Positions 7,760 to 17,464 of a DNA stretch of 64,000 nucleotides are shown here, piece after piece. The notes under the pieces are model-generated. The model was not told where the DNA came from. It searched no databases and saw only the letters and a program-made list of their open reading frames with translations. Each line of letters starts with the position of its first letter. Position 1 is the first letter of the stretch. A program made the translations under genes and the position numbers. Source of the DNA: Lachancea thermotolerans CBS 6340 (Eukaryota; Ascomycota; Saccharomycetes; Saccharomycetales; Saccharomycetaceae); the NCBI RefSeq assembly GCF_000142805.1, contig NC_013082.1:1054001-1118000 (forward strand). Reading direction: 5' to 3'.

Positions 7760-8956
7760 ATGAATCACACGCTCGTCAAGGTGCGTCCCACGTTCCATGG
7801 CTATATCGATTCTACGACTGACGTGCTGCTGGTGCTGCAGGCCGTGCTCGACGGCAAGCTAGCGCCCGTGGAGCGCAGGCCATACGAGATCGAGCGCTCG
7901 CAGCTCATTGTGTCCGGAAACGTGTTTGTGTTTATCGAGGAACTCTCACGCATCCGCCGCTGGACCGACGGCGTGCGCTGGTCGCCCTCGCGCATACTAG
8001 GCAAATTCCTCGTTTACCGGGAGCTGGACAAGCACCGCCGCGGCGGCCCCGCGCCGCTGCGCCCCAACGGGCTCATCAAGAAAGCCTTGTCTCTTCATCT
8101 CTACGATCCTGGCAGCCACCAGCGCCAGACCTTCCACCTGATCTCCTACTACTCTAAGCGAGACCTGCACGCACACGCCCTTTCAACGCCATCCCATGAC
8201 CCGTTCTTCGAGTATGTAAGGCCCTGTTCGCAACTGGTCGACGCTCTCGAGAACACCACCATTGGGGGGGCAAGCCGCGCTGCTACCGCTGCAACCACGG
8301 CCGCAACCGCAGGCTCCCAAGGCTCCAGCCCCGCGTCTTCTACGGGGACACCCAAGTCCGCAACTGCATCCGTGTCCGTGCCCGCATCCGCGTCCGTACC
8401 CGCATCAGCGACTGACGCTTCTTGTTCAGCAGGCGCACGCGCACCGGCACCGCCGTTGGCCTCGCTGTCTGCGCCAGCGCTACACGCACATTTGCCTTCT
8501 CCCCTTCCCGGAGGCTTGCATCCTCCCCAATCCTACTACTACCAGCAGCCGCAGTCTGCGTCATCTTCGCAGGCATCTCGTACTCAGTATCCCTTCGCCC
8601 TGCCGAACCAGCGTCAAACGCTCCTGCCACCTCCGCGTCTGGGGCGACCTCGCATTCAGCTTCCGCCTTTGGTGAATTCTGCGATCCCTCCACCCTTCCC
8701 TGTGCATCCCTCAAACATTCAACTGCATGCCCTGCCTCCTTACCAACCAATGCATACGCAGCCTCGTGCGCCTCCGAACTTTTCAGACTATCGTCCTCCT
8801 GCCTTTCAGCAGCAGCACATGCACGTCCCACTTCCACCGCATCAGACAAGCTGCCCCCCTTTTCTGGGCTCTGACCTTCCCCCGGTAGCACACATTACCA
8901 GCCAGTTCCAAACAGACCGCACTACTACATCACCAAACTTTCACTTCATCTCCTAG
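7760..8956 (+). CDS. MIT1: WOPR-domain transcription regulator (Mit1/Wor1 family)
   Basis: Ortholog of S. cerevisiae Mit1 (YEL007W), a relative of Candida Wor1 and fission yeast Gti1/Pac2, which controls filamentous growth and cell-surface genes. Residues about 8-95 carry the first WOPR half (PTFHGYIDSTTDVLLVLQA, RRPYEIERSQLIVSGNVFVF, RRWTDGVRWSPSRI, GKFLVYREL); the second half follows after a Gly/Pro/Arg-rich linker (LIKKALSLHL, HQRQTFHLISYYS). From about residue 170 on, the protein is low-complexity and rich in Ala, Ser, Pro, Gln and His, including a Pro-Ala-Ser-Val repeat. At 398 aa it is much shorter than S. cerevisiae Mit1 (666 aa). GCN4-MIT1-YIA6/YEA6 is the order of S. cerevisiae chromosome V. 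Confidence 0.93.
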   Translation: MNHTLVKVRPTFHGYIDSTTDVLLVLQAVLDGKLAPVERRPYEIERSQLIVSGNVFVFIEELSRIRRWTDGVRWSPSRILGKFLVYRELDKHRRGGPAPLRPNGLIKKALSLHLYDPGSHQRQTFHLISYYSKRDLHAHALSTPSHDPFFEYVRPCSQLVDALENTTIGGASRAATAATTAATAGSQGSSPASSTGTPKSATASVSVPASASVPASATDASCSAGARAPAPPLASLSAPALHAHLPSPLPGGLHPPQSYYYQQPQSASSSQASRTQYPFALPNQRQTLLPPPRLGRPRIQLPPLVNSAIPPPFPVHPSNIQLHALPPYQPMHTQPRAPPNFSDYRPPAFQQQHMHVPLPPHQTSCPPFLGSDLPPVAHITSQFQTDRTTTSPNFHFIS

Positions 8957-9270
8957 CTTCCTACTGTCATTTTCAGCGGTCAGTAGCTGCTGACACTGGC
9001 CAAAGACAAGGCCAACACTGAAAATTCATATTTTTACATCATTTAGCATTAAACACCATTGATACATATAAAATCCATAAACTATTCCGGCATTATCACA
9101 CTTTCCATGTCTCAAAGTGGTCATCGTTTTTGAGCCAATCTAACATTATCAATTAATTCATCGAGAGCGAATAATAATTTTGAAGGAAAAAAAGTTCCAC
9201 CATAGAATCAGTGATGGTGCTCAAGTAACATAGAGCAGAGAAGCTCTTGATAACGAGAACAGCGAGCCGT
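8957..9270. other. MIT1-YIA6 tandem spacer
   Basis: This 314-bp AT-rich spacer holds the MIT1 3' region and the YIA6 promoter. I see no gene or clear regulatory motif. Confidence 0.5.
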
Positions 9271-10413
9271 ATGTCCTTGCAGAACCAGGATGGAATTGTG
9301 ACAACGGCCGCGCAACTGCTCGTGAGTGGAGCAAGAAAAAGACCACATCTGATTTACGACGAAATCTTAGCTCCGGACTGTTCCACACCCCTCTCGTCCG
9401 CGGACGTTCTGGAGGACTTTACGAGACTAAGAACCGGTGGAAATGACAACAATGGGAGCCCTCTACCTACAGCAGACAAGGCGTTAGACGATACTCAGAT
9501 TACGGCCCTGTCCGGTGCCGTGGCAGGCTTTCTGGCGGGAATCACGGTTTGCCCATTAGACGTGGCAAAGACAAGATTGCAGGCGCAAGGTCTAAGTTCG
9601 AGACTGCCAAACTATTACAACGGGATTTTGGGTACGCTCAACACAATTGTGCGTGATGAAGGCGTGCGGGGTCTATACAAGGGTTTAGTCCCCATAATAA
9701 TGGGTTATTTCCCCACCTGGATGATATACTTTTCCGTATATGAAAGCAGCAAAAAAATTTACCCGCAAGTGTTTCCTTCTTTCGATTTCCTATCGCACTC
9801 AGCATCGGCTTTGACCGCTGGCGCCATTTCTACGATACTCACGAACCCTGTTTGGGTCGTCAAAACTAGACTAATGCTTCAGACTCATGTAAACGAAAAC
9901 TCCACTCGATACAAGGGTACTTTCGACGCTTTCCATAAGATCTATACTACAGAGGGGATAAAGACATTCTATTCTGGGCTACTTCCTTCCCTCTTCGGGC
10001 TTTTCCATGTCGCCATTCATTTCCCCATCTATGAAAAGCTCAAAATCTGGCTGCATTGCTATCCTAGCATAGCTGCTTCTGACGATTACAACCTAAATCT
10101 CGCCCGGCTCATCGCGGCTTCTAGCGCGTCGAAAATGGTTGCTAGTGCATTGACTTATCCTCACGAGATACTTCGCACGCGTATGCAAATACGAGCTCCC
10201 CCCGAGAGCCTTGCCGCTACTGAGATGAAGGCCTCTAGCCACAGCCTGATACGTCTTGTACGGCAAACTTATAGAACAGAGGGCCTCAGAGGCTTCTATT
10301 CAGGGTTTACCGCTAATCTTGTAAGAACTGTGCCGGCGTCTGCAATAACTTTAGTATCCTTCGAGTACTTCAGGAAGTACTTGAATAAGCTTAATGACAG
10401 CTTTACAATATGA
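9271..10413 (+). CDS. YIA6: Mitochondrial NAD+ carrier (Ndt1/Yia6-type)
   Basis: Inner-membrane transporter of the SLC25 family, ortholog of the duplicated pair YIA6 (NDT1) and YEA6 (NDT2) that import NAD+ into mitochondria. The 380-aa protein has an N-terminal extension of about 90 residues, then three solcar repeats, each with the signature Px[DE]xx[KR]: PLDVAKTR, PVWVVKTR and PHEILRTR. The first methionine is MSLQNQDG at 9271; the open frame extends eight codons further up but only through a TTG. It sits between MIT1 (chromosome V neighbour) and EPS1 (chromosome IX neighbour), where a pre-duplication single gene would be expected. Confidence 0.95.
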   Translation: MSLQNQDGIVTTAAQLLVSGARKRPHLIYDEILAPDCSTPLSSADVLEDFTRLRTGGNDNNGSPLPTADKALDDTQITALSGAVAGFLAGITVCPLDVAKTRLQAQGLSSRLPNYYNGILGTLNTIVRDEGVRGLYKGLVPIIMGYFPTWMIYFSVYESSKKIYPQVFPSFDFLSHSASALTAGAISTILTNPVWVVKTRLMLQTHVNENSTRYKGTFDAFHKIYTTEGIKTFYSGLLPSLFGLFHVAIHFPIYEKLKIWLHCYPSIAASDDYNLNLARLIAASSASKMVASALTYPHEILRTRMQIRAPPESLAATEMKASSHSLIRLVRQTYRTEGLRGFYSGFTANLVRTVPASAITLVSFEYFRKYLNKLNDSFTI

Positions 10414-10607
10414 ATAAAAAATCTGCTGAATATCTGGCATTAAATGGCATCTGTCGTTCTTTCTTTAGTTAATATAGTTCCCTTCAGGGCTAAGCATTTT
10501 CGTAGCGCTCTTTTGACGGCTATATGAAATTATTACGAATTGGTTTCCTTCAGGTGCGGATCACAGCCCTTCACAAAAACGAAACTTTGATCAAGGGTGC
10601 TGTGAAA

Positions 10608-12704
10608 ATGCGCTTGAAACAACTTCTGCTGTCATTGGTGCTTTGCACCCGCCTTGTTGTGCCGCTTGATGATGCCGAAAGTGTGGACGAGGACCCATTT
10701 CCCCAGCCAGTATCTGCCGCTGGTTTTCGAGAGGCAATCTCGAAACATCTCCAGCTAGTCGAGTTCTACAGTCCGTTCTGTCACCACTGTAAAAAACTTG
10801 CGCCGGTCTGGGAGAAAACGTGGAAATCGTTTCGTGAGGAAGGGGAAAAACTCAATATATCTTTGATACAGGTAAATTGTGTGGAGAACGGTGACCTTTG
10901 TGCAGAGGAAAGAATTCAGGCCTTCCCCAGTATCAAGCTTTATGGGCCCAGTGGCTTCATCAAAGATTTCCCTAATTCATGGAAACGTAATGAGAAGACA
11001 ATCTCAAATTTTGCTCGTCAGGAAGCGATGAATTTGGATAACTTTGATACCTCACTCCTGTATAGCAAAAGCAAATCCTTAGATGGCCCTGAGTTTTTAG
11101 AATTGATAGCGGGCAATGGCAATCTGCCTAACCTGGTGTCGTTTTGGCCGTCGGAAGACCTCAAAAACGTAGATGATAATTCTTTTGAGTTTGAAAACTG
11201 CGACGAGTGTCATGGTTTTCAGAAGATTTGGACGCTGTTGTCCAACAAACTTGAACCTGAGGGTTTCGTCACCTCCCACTTCAACTGTGCTGCGAACAAA
11301 AAGATATGTCAGGAGCTTGGCCTTGAAAATCTCGCAAAGCTGACCAACCATAGGTCAGACAGAAAGCCTCAGGTTGCGTTGGTCCTTCCCAACAAAACTG
11401 TCAACAATTTGTTCTTCTATCACAAATATGACGATAGTGTACAAAGCTACGCCGATTTCGCGACGCGAACATACTCTAATGCTCAGATCCCGGAAACCAA
11501 CATGAAGAGCCTTGGCCAGTTGATTGAAGAACCGCTAGAGCTGAAAAAGGGTCAAAAAAGCTCGGACGCAAACATTTACGTTGTTTTCAAATATGAGTCT
11601 GAAACTGTGGTTCAGGAAGATTTCGAAATTTTGGAGCAGCTTATTGAGCCTATCTCCAGAATTCCCAATGCCTTTCTTTACAAAAGTTCAGATGACATGA
11701 TGGGATTATCGCGCCGGCTCTTCAACCAAATGTACAATGTGATTAACTATGAGGATAATGAAGAACAGAAGAAACCGAACGAGGAGTTTTTTGTCATGAG
11801 CACACTTACTCAATATCCAACGTTTTTTTTGTTTAAACAAGGCAACCTGGTTCCTACCGTTTTTCATGGATACTCAACAACTGAAATGCGGAATCTCAAC
11901 TTCATTTTGAAGTGGCTGAGTGAGAATTCTCTACCCTTACTCAATGAAGTCACTTCAGAAAACTTCGACTCATTGCTTGGGTATCATTCTGAACTCTATA
12001 ATACGATGGCTGTTCAGCTGCTTGATACTTCATCCGAATCCGAGTATTCAAGAAGTATGACCTACGTTGAGAACTTTTTGACAAGTGCATTCGACTATGA
12101 AGCCACCAGAAGTGACTTCTTGTATGAAACCGTTCTAAATAAAAGACTGATGAAAGAAGAAGCAGTGAGGTCCTTGAAGAACAAGAATGCACCTTCAACA
12201 GAAATTGTGAAAAAGATGCGGGACGAGATTGTTCACAATGACGATCACCGGGCGTTATTCGCGTACCTTGATCTTGCGAGTCATAAGGCACTTTTGACTC
12301 AGGCTGGCCTGAACGCCTATGACCGCACATATAAGAATGGTGATGTCTTGATTATTGACAAAGTGACAGGCTCCTACTATTATGATCGGGACCAAGTTGG
12401 TAATATGCTAACGACAACATCTCCTAGCCAACTGAAAAATACGTTGGCAAGGCTGAATTTTCCAACAAAGTTTTCGCGCTCCGCCCTCGCTAAGATCCCC
12501 ATCCAAAATTTGAATAGAGGCTTGACTTCTATTCTGAGACCAGTTTTACATCCTGGATTGGCGGGATACGCACTAGCTTGCGTTGCCTTCCTATTTGCTT
12601 TCCTAAGGATAAGCAAGGCCTACAGGAAGTCTGTGATTGGGCGTAAATATCGCAGTAAACGCGATGTTACAGGTATACTTGGGAAACCTAAGCCAATTGA
12701 ATGA
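10608..12704 (+). CDS. EPS1: ER membrane protein disulfide isomerase Eps1
   Basis: PDI-family membrane protein of the endoplasmic reticulum that takes part in quality control and retention of misfolded plasma-membrane proteins such as mutant Pma1. The 698-aa product (701 in S. cerevisiae) has a signal peptide at the chosen start (MRLKQLLLSLVLCTRLVVP), a thioredoxin domain with active site CHHC at residues 58-61, several divergent thioredoxin-like domains, one transmembrane helix at about residues 648-668 (YALACVAFLFAFLRI) and a short basic cytosolic tail. An in-frame ATG 28 codons upstream (10524) would bury the signal peptide, so it was not chosen. Confidence 0.95.
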   Translation: MRLKQLLLSLVLCTRLVVPLDDAESVDEDPFPQPVSAAGFREAISKHLQLVEFYSPFCHHCKKLAPVWEKTWKSFREEGEKLNISLIQVNCVENGDLCAEERIQAFPSIKLYGPSGFIKDFPNSWKRNEKTISNFARQEAMNLDNFDTSLLYSKSKSLDGPEFLELIAGNGNLPNLVSFWPSEDLKNVDDNSFEFENCDECHGFQKIWTLLSNKLEPEGFVTSHFNCAANKKICQELGLENLAKLTNHRSDRKPQVALVLPNKTVNNLFFYHKYDDSVQSYADFATRTYSNAQIPETNMKSLGQLIEEPLELKKGQKSSDANIYVVFKYESETVVQEDFEILEQLIEPISRIPNAFLYKSSDDMMGLSRRLFNQMYNVINYEDNEEQKKPNEEFFVMSTLTQYPTFFLFKQGNLVPTVFHGYSTTEMRNLNFILKWLSENSLPLLNEVTSENFDSLLGYHSELYNTMAVQLLDTSSESEYSRSMTYVENFLTSAFDYEATRSDFLYETVLNKRLMKEEAVRSLKNKNAPSTEIVKKMRDEIVHNDDHRALFAYLDLASHKALLTQAGLNAYDRTYKNGDVLIIDKVTGSYYYDRDQVGNMLTTTSPSQLKNTLARLNFPTKFSRSALAKIPIQNLNRGLTSILRPVLHPGLAGYALACVAFLFAFLRISKAYRKSVIGRKYRSKRDVTGILGKPKPIE

Positions 12705-12795
12705 ACACGCAACTAGTAGTAGTAATCTATATTAATGGCTTTTTATGCTAACTATTAAAAGCATGAAATTTACCGCCGAAGAGAGTAACAAGCTA

Positions 12796-13275
12796 TTATG
12801 AGATCCAGACCCAAAAAAAAAGCAAAAATACAACGAGAAATATTATCAGCCACGTCTTGAAAGGAATCCTTGAGTTCTTTGCCATTTTCATCATATCAAC
12901 ATAGGTCCTTTTAAGCCGCTTACTTGTTCCATCAAATGCATCACCAAGCTTACCCACCGTATCATTACTGCCTCTTATTTCTTCCCCCATCCTAAGAGAC
13001 AGGGATTTTAGCGCGTTCACTCTTTCACCCATAGCGCTCATATGCTTGTCACTTTGTTCTTCAAGGTTCGAAAGCGTCGACTGCGAAAGGTCCAGACTTC
13101 CCCCTTTATCATAAGGAGAACTGGCCCTATTGACTAAGTTATCGTATTTTGCGCCAAAAAGCTGCGTTCGACTGCCGTCTCTTTGATGAAGTCCATTTTC
13201 TTGGCTCCTTTTTAAGGTTAGAGTGACGAATGAAGGCTAGTTTGTTTAAATGTACCCAACTTACGTGAAACTCAT
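12796..13275 (-). CDS. BET1: ER-Golgi v-SNARE Bet1, one intron
   Basis: Qc-SNARE that works with Sec22, Bos1 and Sed5 in fusion of COPII vesicles with the Golgi. Exon 1 (13275-13265) has only 11 nt, ATG AGT TTC AC. The 57-nt intron (13208-13264) has donor GTAAGT, a likely branch CTCTAAC and acceptor AAAAAG; a second AG three bases on would also keep frame. Exon 2 runs 13207-12796. The 140-aa protein (142 in S. cerevisiae) starts MSFTSQENG, has the SNARE heptads from about residue 50 (EQSDKHMSAMGERVNALKSL...) and a C-terminal anchor ending FFWVWIS. S. cerevisiae BET1 also has an intron near its 5' end. Confidence 0.93.
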
Positions 13276-13441
13276 TGATCGGTGGACACTGAGTCTCTTT
13301 GCATCAACTATCGTTTAATGTTTAATGCAATGGTATTTAACTCGATCAATAACTTGTTTATCCCTCTGGACGGACATCTATATTATCGGTTGTTGCCTCC
13401 GCATTACAGCGCACAGGAAGTTTGATTTAAACACTTGAGAC

Positions 13442-14284
13442 ATGAGCATTGAACCTAATGGACCACCAGCTTCTTTACGAGATGTCAAACATATTTACCT
13501 GATCTTATCTGGCAAAGGAGGTGTTGGGAAGAGCTCCGTCACAACTCAGATTGCGCTAACGTTGGCTGGGCTAGGCAAGAAAGTTGGCGTGTTAGATATT
13601 GACCTTACCGGCCCTTCGTTGCCCCGAATGTTTGGGCTCGAAGGCCAATCCATATACCAGTCTGCGGAAGGATGGATTCCTGTAACTAAGTATGAGGGAG
13701 AACAAGGAACGCTCAAGGTCATGTCGCTAGGTTTTCTCTTGGATGACAGAGGAAATAGCGTAGTATGGAGGGGGCCAAAGAAAACAGCAATGATCAAACA
13801 GTTTACAAAAGATGTAGCTTGGGGAAAACTAGACTACCTATTGATAGATACCCCACCAGGAACCTCTGATGAGCACATTTCTATAGCTGAAGAACTGAGG
13901 TGGGCAAAGCCTGATGGTGCTATCATCGTAACAACGCCGCAAAACGTTGCGACTGCTGATGTTAGAAAGGAGATCAACTTTTGTCGGAAAGTTAATTTCG
14001 ATGTCTTAGGCATCATCGAGAACATGTCGGGGTTTGTTTGCCCTCATTGCGCAGAGTGCACTAATATATTTTCTAAAGGTGGTGGTGAAAGACTGAGTAA
14101 GGCCTTGGACATCGAGTTCCTGGGTAGCGTACCGATTGATCCTTCTTTTGTGGAAATGATTGAGAAGCAGTCATTAACCAATGCAAATATCGTGGATGCC
14201 TATCGAAACCAGGCGCTGTTCGCGATATTTCAGCAAATAATAAAGGTCGTACAAGAGAAAAATATTCCTTCGAGACTTGCATAG
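13442..14284 (+). CDS. CFD1: Cytosolic Fe-S scaffold ATPase Cfd1
   Basis: P-loop NTPase that forms a complex with Nbp35 and serves as scaffold for cytosolic and nuclear Fe-S cluster assembly. The 280-aa protein has the deviant Walker A motif GKGGVGKSS (residues 24-32), switch region DIDLTGPS, the Mrp-family stretch [13 protein letters not shown] and the bridging-cluster motif CPHC at residues 200-203, with a third Cys at 206. S. cerevisiae Cfd1 is 293 aa. It is divergent from BET1 across only 166 bp and converges with VAB2, with 14 bp between the stop codons. Confidence 0.97.
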   Translation: MSIEPNGPPASLRDVKHIYLILSGKGGVGKSSVTTQIALTLAGLGKKVGVLDIDLTGPSLPRMFGLEGQSIYQSAEGWIPVTKYEGEQGTLKVMSLGFLLDDRGNSVVWRGPKKTAMIKQFTKDVAWGKLDYLLIDTPPGTSDEHISIAEELRWAKPDGAIIVTTPQNVATADVRKEINFCRKVNFDVLGIIENMSGFVCPHCAECTNIFSKGGGERLSKALDIEFLGSVPIDPSFVEMIEKQSLTNANIVDAYRNQALFAIFQQIIKVVQEKNIPSRLA

Positions 14285-14298
14285 AGGCTGCATTACTG

Positions 14299-15270
14299 CT
14301 ATTTGCGGATATCTAGGTTCTTATGTAGGCTGCCAGCAAGCTTTCCGAAAACCTCTTGATCTTCAACTTGACATGGGTGACAAGCTTGTTCATAGGTCGT
14401 GATTACAGAAGCTCTTGATGCTTTGCGAAACTGAGGCATTAGCATAAACTCCGGAATGGATGCTTTCGCTGTCCCGAGGTGTGTATGCTGGTTCGTAAAA
14501 CTACTGATCTCTGGCACAGGAGAGGTTTCCGAGCTGTGCAGACTGTTGTTATTCTCACACGGAGGCGTGGCGCTCTCGGGGCCCGATTTAGGTTCACAGG
14601 AGGCCTCGTTTTTTTGTCCAGGAGCCTCCTTAAGGGCTGATAGATCTGTATCTGATTTACATGAAGGCGCCCTTGACTGTGCAGGAATCGCAGATTGGTT
14701 GTTCTTTTGGGATTTATGATTTGATTCATATTTTTTAAGCGCTTCAAACAGAAGAGGGTAGTGTTGACGATTTATTCCCTGATCGCTAGATAATCTATTT
14801 TTAAGAGGCAATCTAGCATCCTTCTTGTAGATTAATGAAACAAGGGGGTCTGACAGCTCTTTCAATGATTCAAGCAACACTTCGATCTTAGTTACTGCAG
14901 CGGAACAGCACTCTATGTTCCTCGAGGTGGAGTTTTCCAACACCTCCCTCCTCTTGATAATCCTTCTATAGTGCCGATGTAGCTTTCGCATTGAAACCTG
15001 CAATTGATGTTCAATCTTATCTGTTTGAGCAGCTTCGGAGGATATATCGTGGAGAACGCACTCGTTTATCTTCAGCGAATCAAGCTTGACCTGCTTGAGC
15101 TCCCTTTGCACAACACTGAATATAGCATCCGGCGTGAGTTGCTTAGAAGGCGCGAGACCTGGAAGAGTTTTCAAGGCTTCAAATGAGCTCGTCTGTTTAA
15201 TTGAAATGAACTGGTAATTCCTTCGTTTTTTTGGACAAGTGCTCTCGCCGCTTTTTCTGATGGATCTCAT
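14299..15270 (-). CDS. VAB2: Probable BLOC-1 subunit Vab2
   Basis: Identified as VAB2 (YEL005C) from its place between CFD1 and YEA4 and from a coiled-coil middle region; sequence similarity alone is modest. The 323-aa product has a basic N-terminus, a helical stretch at about residues 35-150 (TPDAIFSVVQRELKQVKLD..., VSMRKLHRHYRRIIKRREVL) and a long polar, Ser/Pro/Asn-rich tail. In S. cerevisiae Vab2 (282 aa) belongs to the BLOC-1 complex that regulates endosome maturation with Rab5-type GTPases. The C-terminal half looks disordered. Confidence 0.75.
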   Translation of the reverse strand: MRSIRKSGESTCPKKRRNYQFISIKQTSSFEALKTLPGLAPSKQLTPDAIFSVVQRELKQVKLDSLKINECVLHDISSEAAQTDKIEHQLQVSMRKLHRHYRRIIKRREVLENSTSRNIECCSAAVTKIEVLLESLKELSDPLVSLIYKKDARLPLKNRLSSDQGINRQHYPLLFEALKKYESNHKSQKNNQSAIPAQSRAPSCKSDTDLSALKEAPGQKNEASCEPKSGPESATPPCENNNSLHSSETSPVPEISSFTNQHTHLGTAKASIPEFMLMPQFRKASRASVITTYEQACHPCQVEDQEVFGKLAGSLHKNLDIRK

Positions 15271-15829
15271 TCTCCAACAACTTCAAAATAGCTTATGGGA
15301 CAAGTAACCTTTCTCTAGAGACCGATTGATGCTACCCTTGGGATTGAATGAGTAAAGATCAGGAGCGTAGTAGTGATGAATTTGTTGAGTTTAAAATGGA
15401 TGTTCTTAATGAATCCTATCACTTTATAAGAGCATATTTAGATCGCTCCATGCAATTCCGAACGGACGCTCATACAGAATAGAGTATCATTCTAATGTCG
15501 CGAACATGTCGTTAAACATATAATTACGTGTAAAAACGTGATGTACGAAACAAAAAAATACAGATTATTCAAACCTATTGATGTCCGGAGCTTAATTGTT
15601 TTATCAAAATTCAGGCTCGGCCCTTACAAGCACTGCTTTAAGCCTCTAAACATGCGCTACCGCGCTTCTGCTCAGACGCACTGTGGGAACCGCTCAAGCG
15701 CGCGCTGAGATAAAGAAGCACAGGAAATCCCATTCAGAGCACGTGACAAAGTATCAGCAAATAGTACTCATCTAGTTGATTAGACATCCTTACCCACTCG
15801 GCGGGAAACTGTTGAAAGAGGAAGTCACG
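15271..15829. promoter_or_regulatory. Divergent VAB2/YEA4 promoter region
   Basis: This 559-bp region has no gene. It contains a CACGTGAC E-box near 15741-15748 (sequence GCACGTGACAAAG), a possible Cbf1 or other bHLH site about 85 bp upstream of the YEA4 start, and a GC-richer patch at 15655-15715. Confidence 0.5.
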
Positions 15830-16879
15830 ATGGAGAGCACGAAGTTTGTCAAGCTTCGCAGGCTACCCATGAAGCTGTTACTGCCACTATCATCAATATT
15901 TGGGGGTTGCTGCTCGAACGTGTATACGCTTGAGCGGATCATGGCTAGCACTCCACACAATATGGGTAACATTGTAACGTTTATGCAGGTCCTGTTTGTC
16001 GCGCTCAAGACTCTTCCAGAGTTTTTGGAATTTCGCAATCCTCCGACATTCTTAAAAAGACGCAAAATTCCTTTTAAAATTCATCTACTGTCGGTACTCT
16101 TATTTTTACTGGGCACTGTATCCAACAACAGTGTTTTCGCATTCGGAGTTTCTGTTCCTTTGCACATCGTCTTCCGCAGCTCGGCAACCGCTATTACAAT
16201 GGTTCTTAGCTGGGCCATAGGACAAAGAACTTACACCCAGAAACAGGTATGCTCTGCTATTCTTATGACGACCGGCGGAGTTGTCACAATAATTTACAGA
16301 TCGTCTGAATTCTCAATTGAAAGCTTGAAAGTTGCAAATATGTCTTCTGTTAAGGCGGGAGAGGGGACTGGGCTGCTATTGCTTATCAGCTCTTCCATTC
16401 TACTCTGTTCATATTCTTTGTTGAATGATTGGACATACAGAACATACGGCAAGCATTGGAAAGAAAGCCTTTTCTATATGCATTTGCTAAGCCTCCCGTT
16501 ATTGCTTGTCAATTGGAGGCAGTTGAGGGAGGAGTTTAGATATCTGATACATGGCGCCAAAATGGTTTCAATTCCATTTACTAACGCTAAAGTCCCCCCT
16601 GCAGTAATTATGATGGTGGGAAATGTTGTGACTCAATCCATCTGCATTGAGGGTGTTAGCGCCCTAGCAAGCATAACGGATGCTCTTACAGTTTCTGTCA
16701 TCCTTCTTTTGCGAAAGCTGTCCAGTTTACTGCTAAGTGTTTATCTTTTTGATAATAGTCTATCATGGACTGCACTGATCGGGACGGTTACGGTTTTTAT
16801 AGGGGCACTGATGTATATACTCTCAGCAGCCCCATCTAGCGATATCGGCAAGGGTTCAAAAGGTGTGAAGTCGTTGTAG
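15830..16879 (+). CDS. YEA4: UDP-N-acetylglucosamine transporter Yea4
   Basis: Nucleotide-sugar transporter of the ER membrane (SLC35B type) that brings UDP-GlcNAc into the lumen and affects chitin synthesis. The 349-aa protein (342 in S. cerevisiae) has about ten hydrophobic segments, including LLSVLLFLLGTVSNNSVFAF, FRSSATAITMVLSWAIG and ILLCSYSLLNDW, and conserved family sequences VVTIIYRSS and LTVSVILLLRKLSSLLLS. The methionine MESTKFVKLRR at 15830 is chosen; the frame upstream opens only with TTG. The C-terminus is short and lysine-rich. Confidence 0.94.
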   Translation: MESTKFVKLRRLPMKLLLPLSSIFGGCCSNVYTLERIMASTPHNMGNIVTFMQVLFVALKTLPEFLEFRNPPTFLKRRKIPFKIHLLSVLLFLLGTVSNNSVFAFGVSVPLHIVFRSSATAITMVLSWAIGQRTYTQKQVCSAILMTTGGVVTIIYRSSEFSIESLKVANMSSVKAGEGTGLLLLISSSILLCSYSLLNDWTYRTYGKHWKESLFYMHLLSLPLLLVNWRQLREEFRYLIHGAKMVSIPFTNAKVPPAVIMMVGNVVTQSICIEGVSALASITDALTVSVILLLRKLSSLLLSVYLFDNSLSWTALIGTVTVFIGALMYILSAAPSSDIGKGSKGVKSL

Positions 16880-16980
16880 CTTTCGTGCACGATTATCAAA
16901 TTTTAGTAGTGAGTAAGGTTAATCGAATAGACTAAAAAATAGAAATGATTGTAATACTCTAATATTTCGACACCGCCAAA

Positions 16981-17369
16981 ATGGAACAGCACTCCAATGG
17001 TATGATGAGATTATTTGTTTCGATGGTACTACCAATACTAACTCCAGCCTAGGTCTACAACTCAGGTACAATGAGTACAAGCAAACAATGGAGAACCTTC
17101 AAGCCAAAATCATCGAGCTGGGTAACGATAAAGACGAACATGAGGTGGTCCTGGCAACACTAAACGATACAGATTCTAGCAGGAAGTGCTACAGAATGAT
17201 AGGTGGGGCTCTAGTGGAAACAAATGTGAAATCAACAATTCCAGTGCTTGAAACAAAAAAAGGTAACCTGAGCGCTTCTATATCAACCCTCAAAGCTGAA
17301 CTCGTGAAGACTGCCGAGGAGTTTGAGAAGTGGAAAAAAGATAATAAAATTCAAGTGGTTCGCCAATAG
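16981..17369 (+). CDS. GIM4: Prefoldin subunit 2 (Gim4), one intron
   Basis: Beta-type subunit of the hexameric prefoldin complex, which hands nascent actin and tubulin to the TRiC chaperonin. Exon 1 is 16981-16999 (ATG GAA CAG CAC TCC AAT G), the intron 17000-17052 is only 53 nt with donor GTATGA, branch TACTAAC (17036-17042) and acceptor CCTAG, and exon 2 is 17053-17369. The product is 111 aa, the same length as in S. cerevisiae, starting MEQHSNGLQLRYNEYKQ and containing the prefoldin-beta signature CYRMIGGALVE between two coiled-coil helices. S. cerevisiae GIM4 also has an intron at this place. The donor departs from GTATGT. Confidence 0.96.
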
Positions 17370-17464
17370 ATCTAAAACTGTCAAAAGCATTTTTGGTCGT
17401 CACAAATCAGCCAATTGGCTACACGAAGTGCACTAAGCATTTTAAAGACTAAAAATCTGTATAG

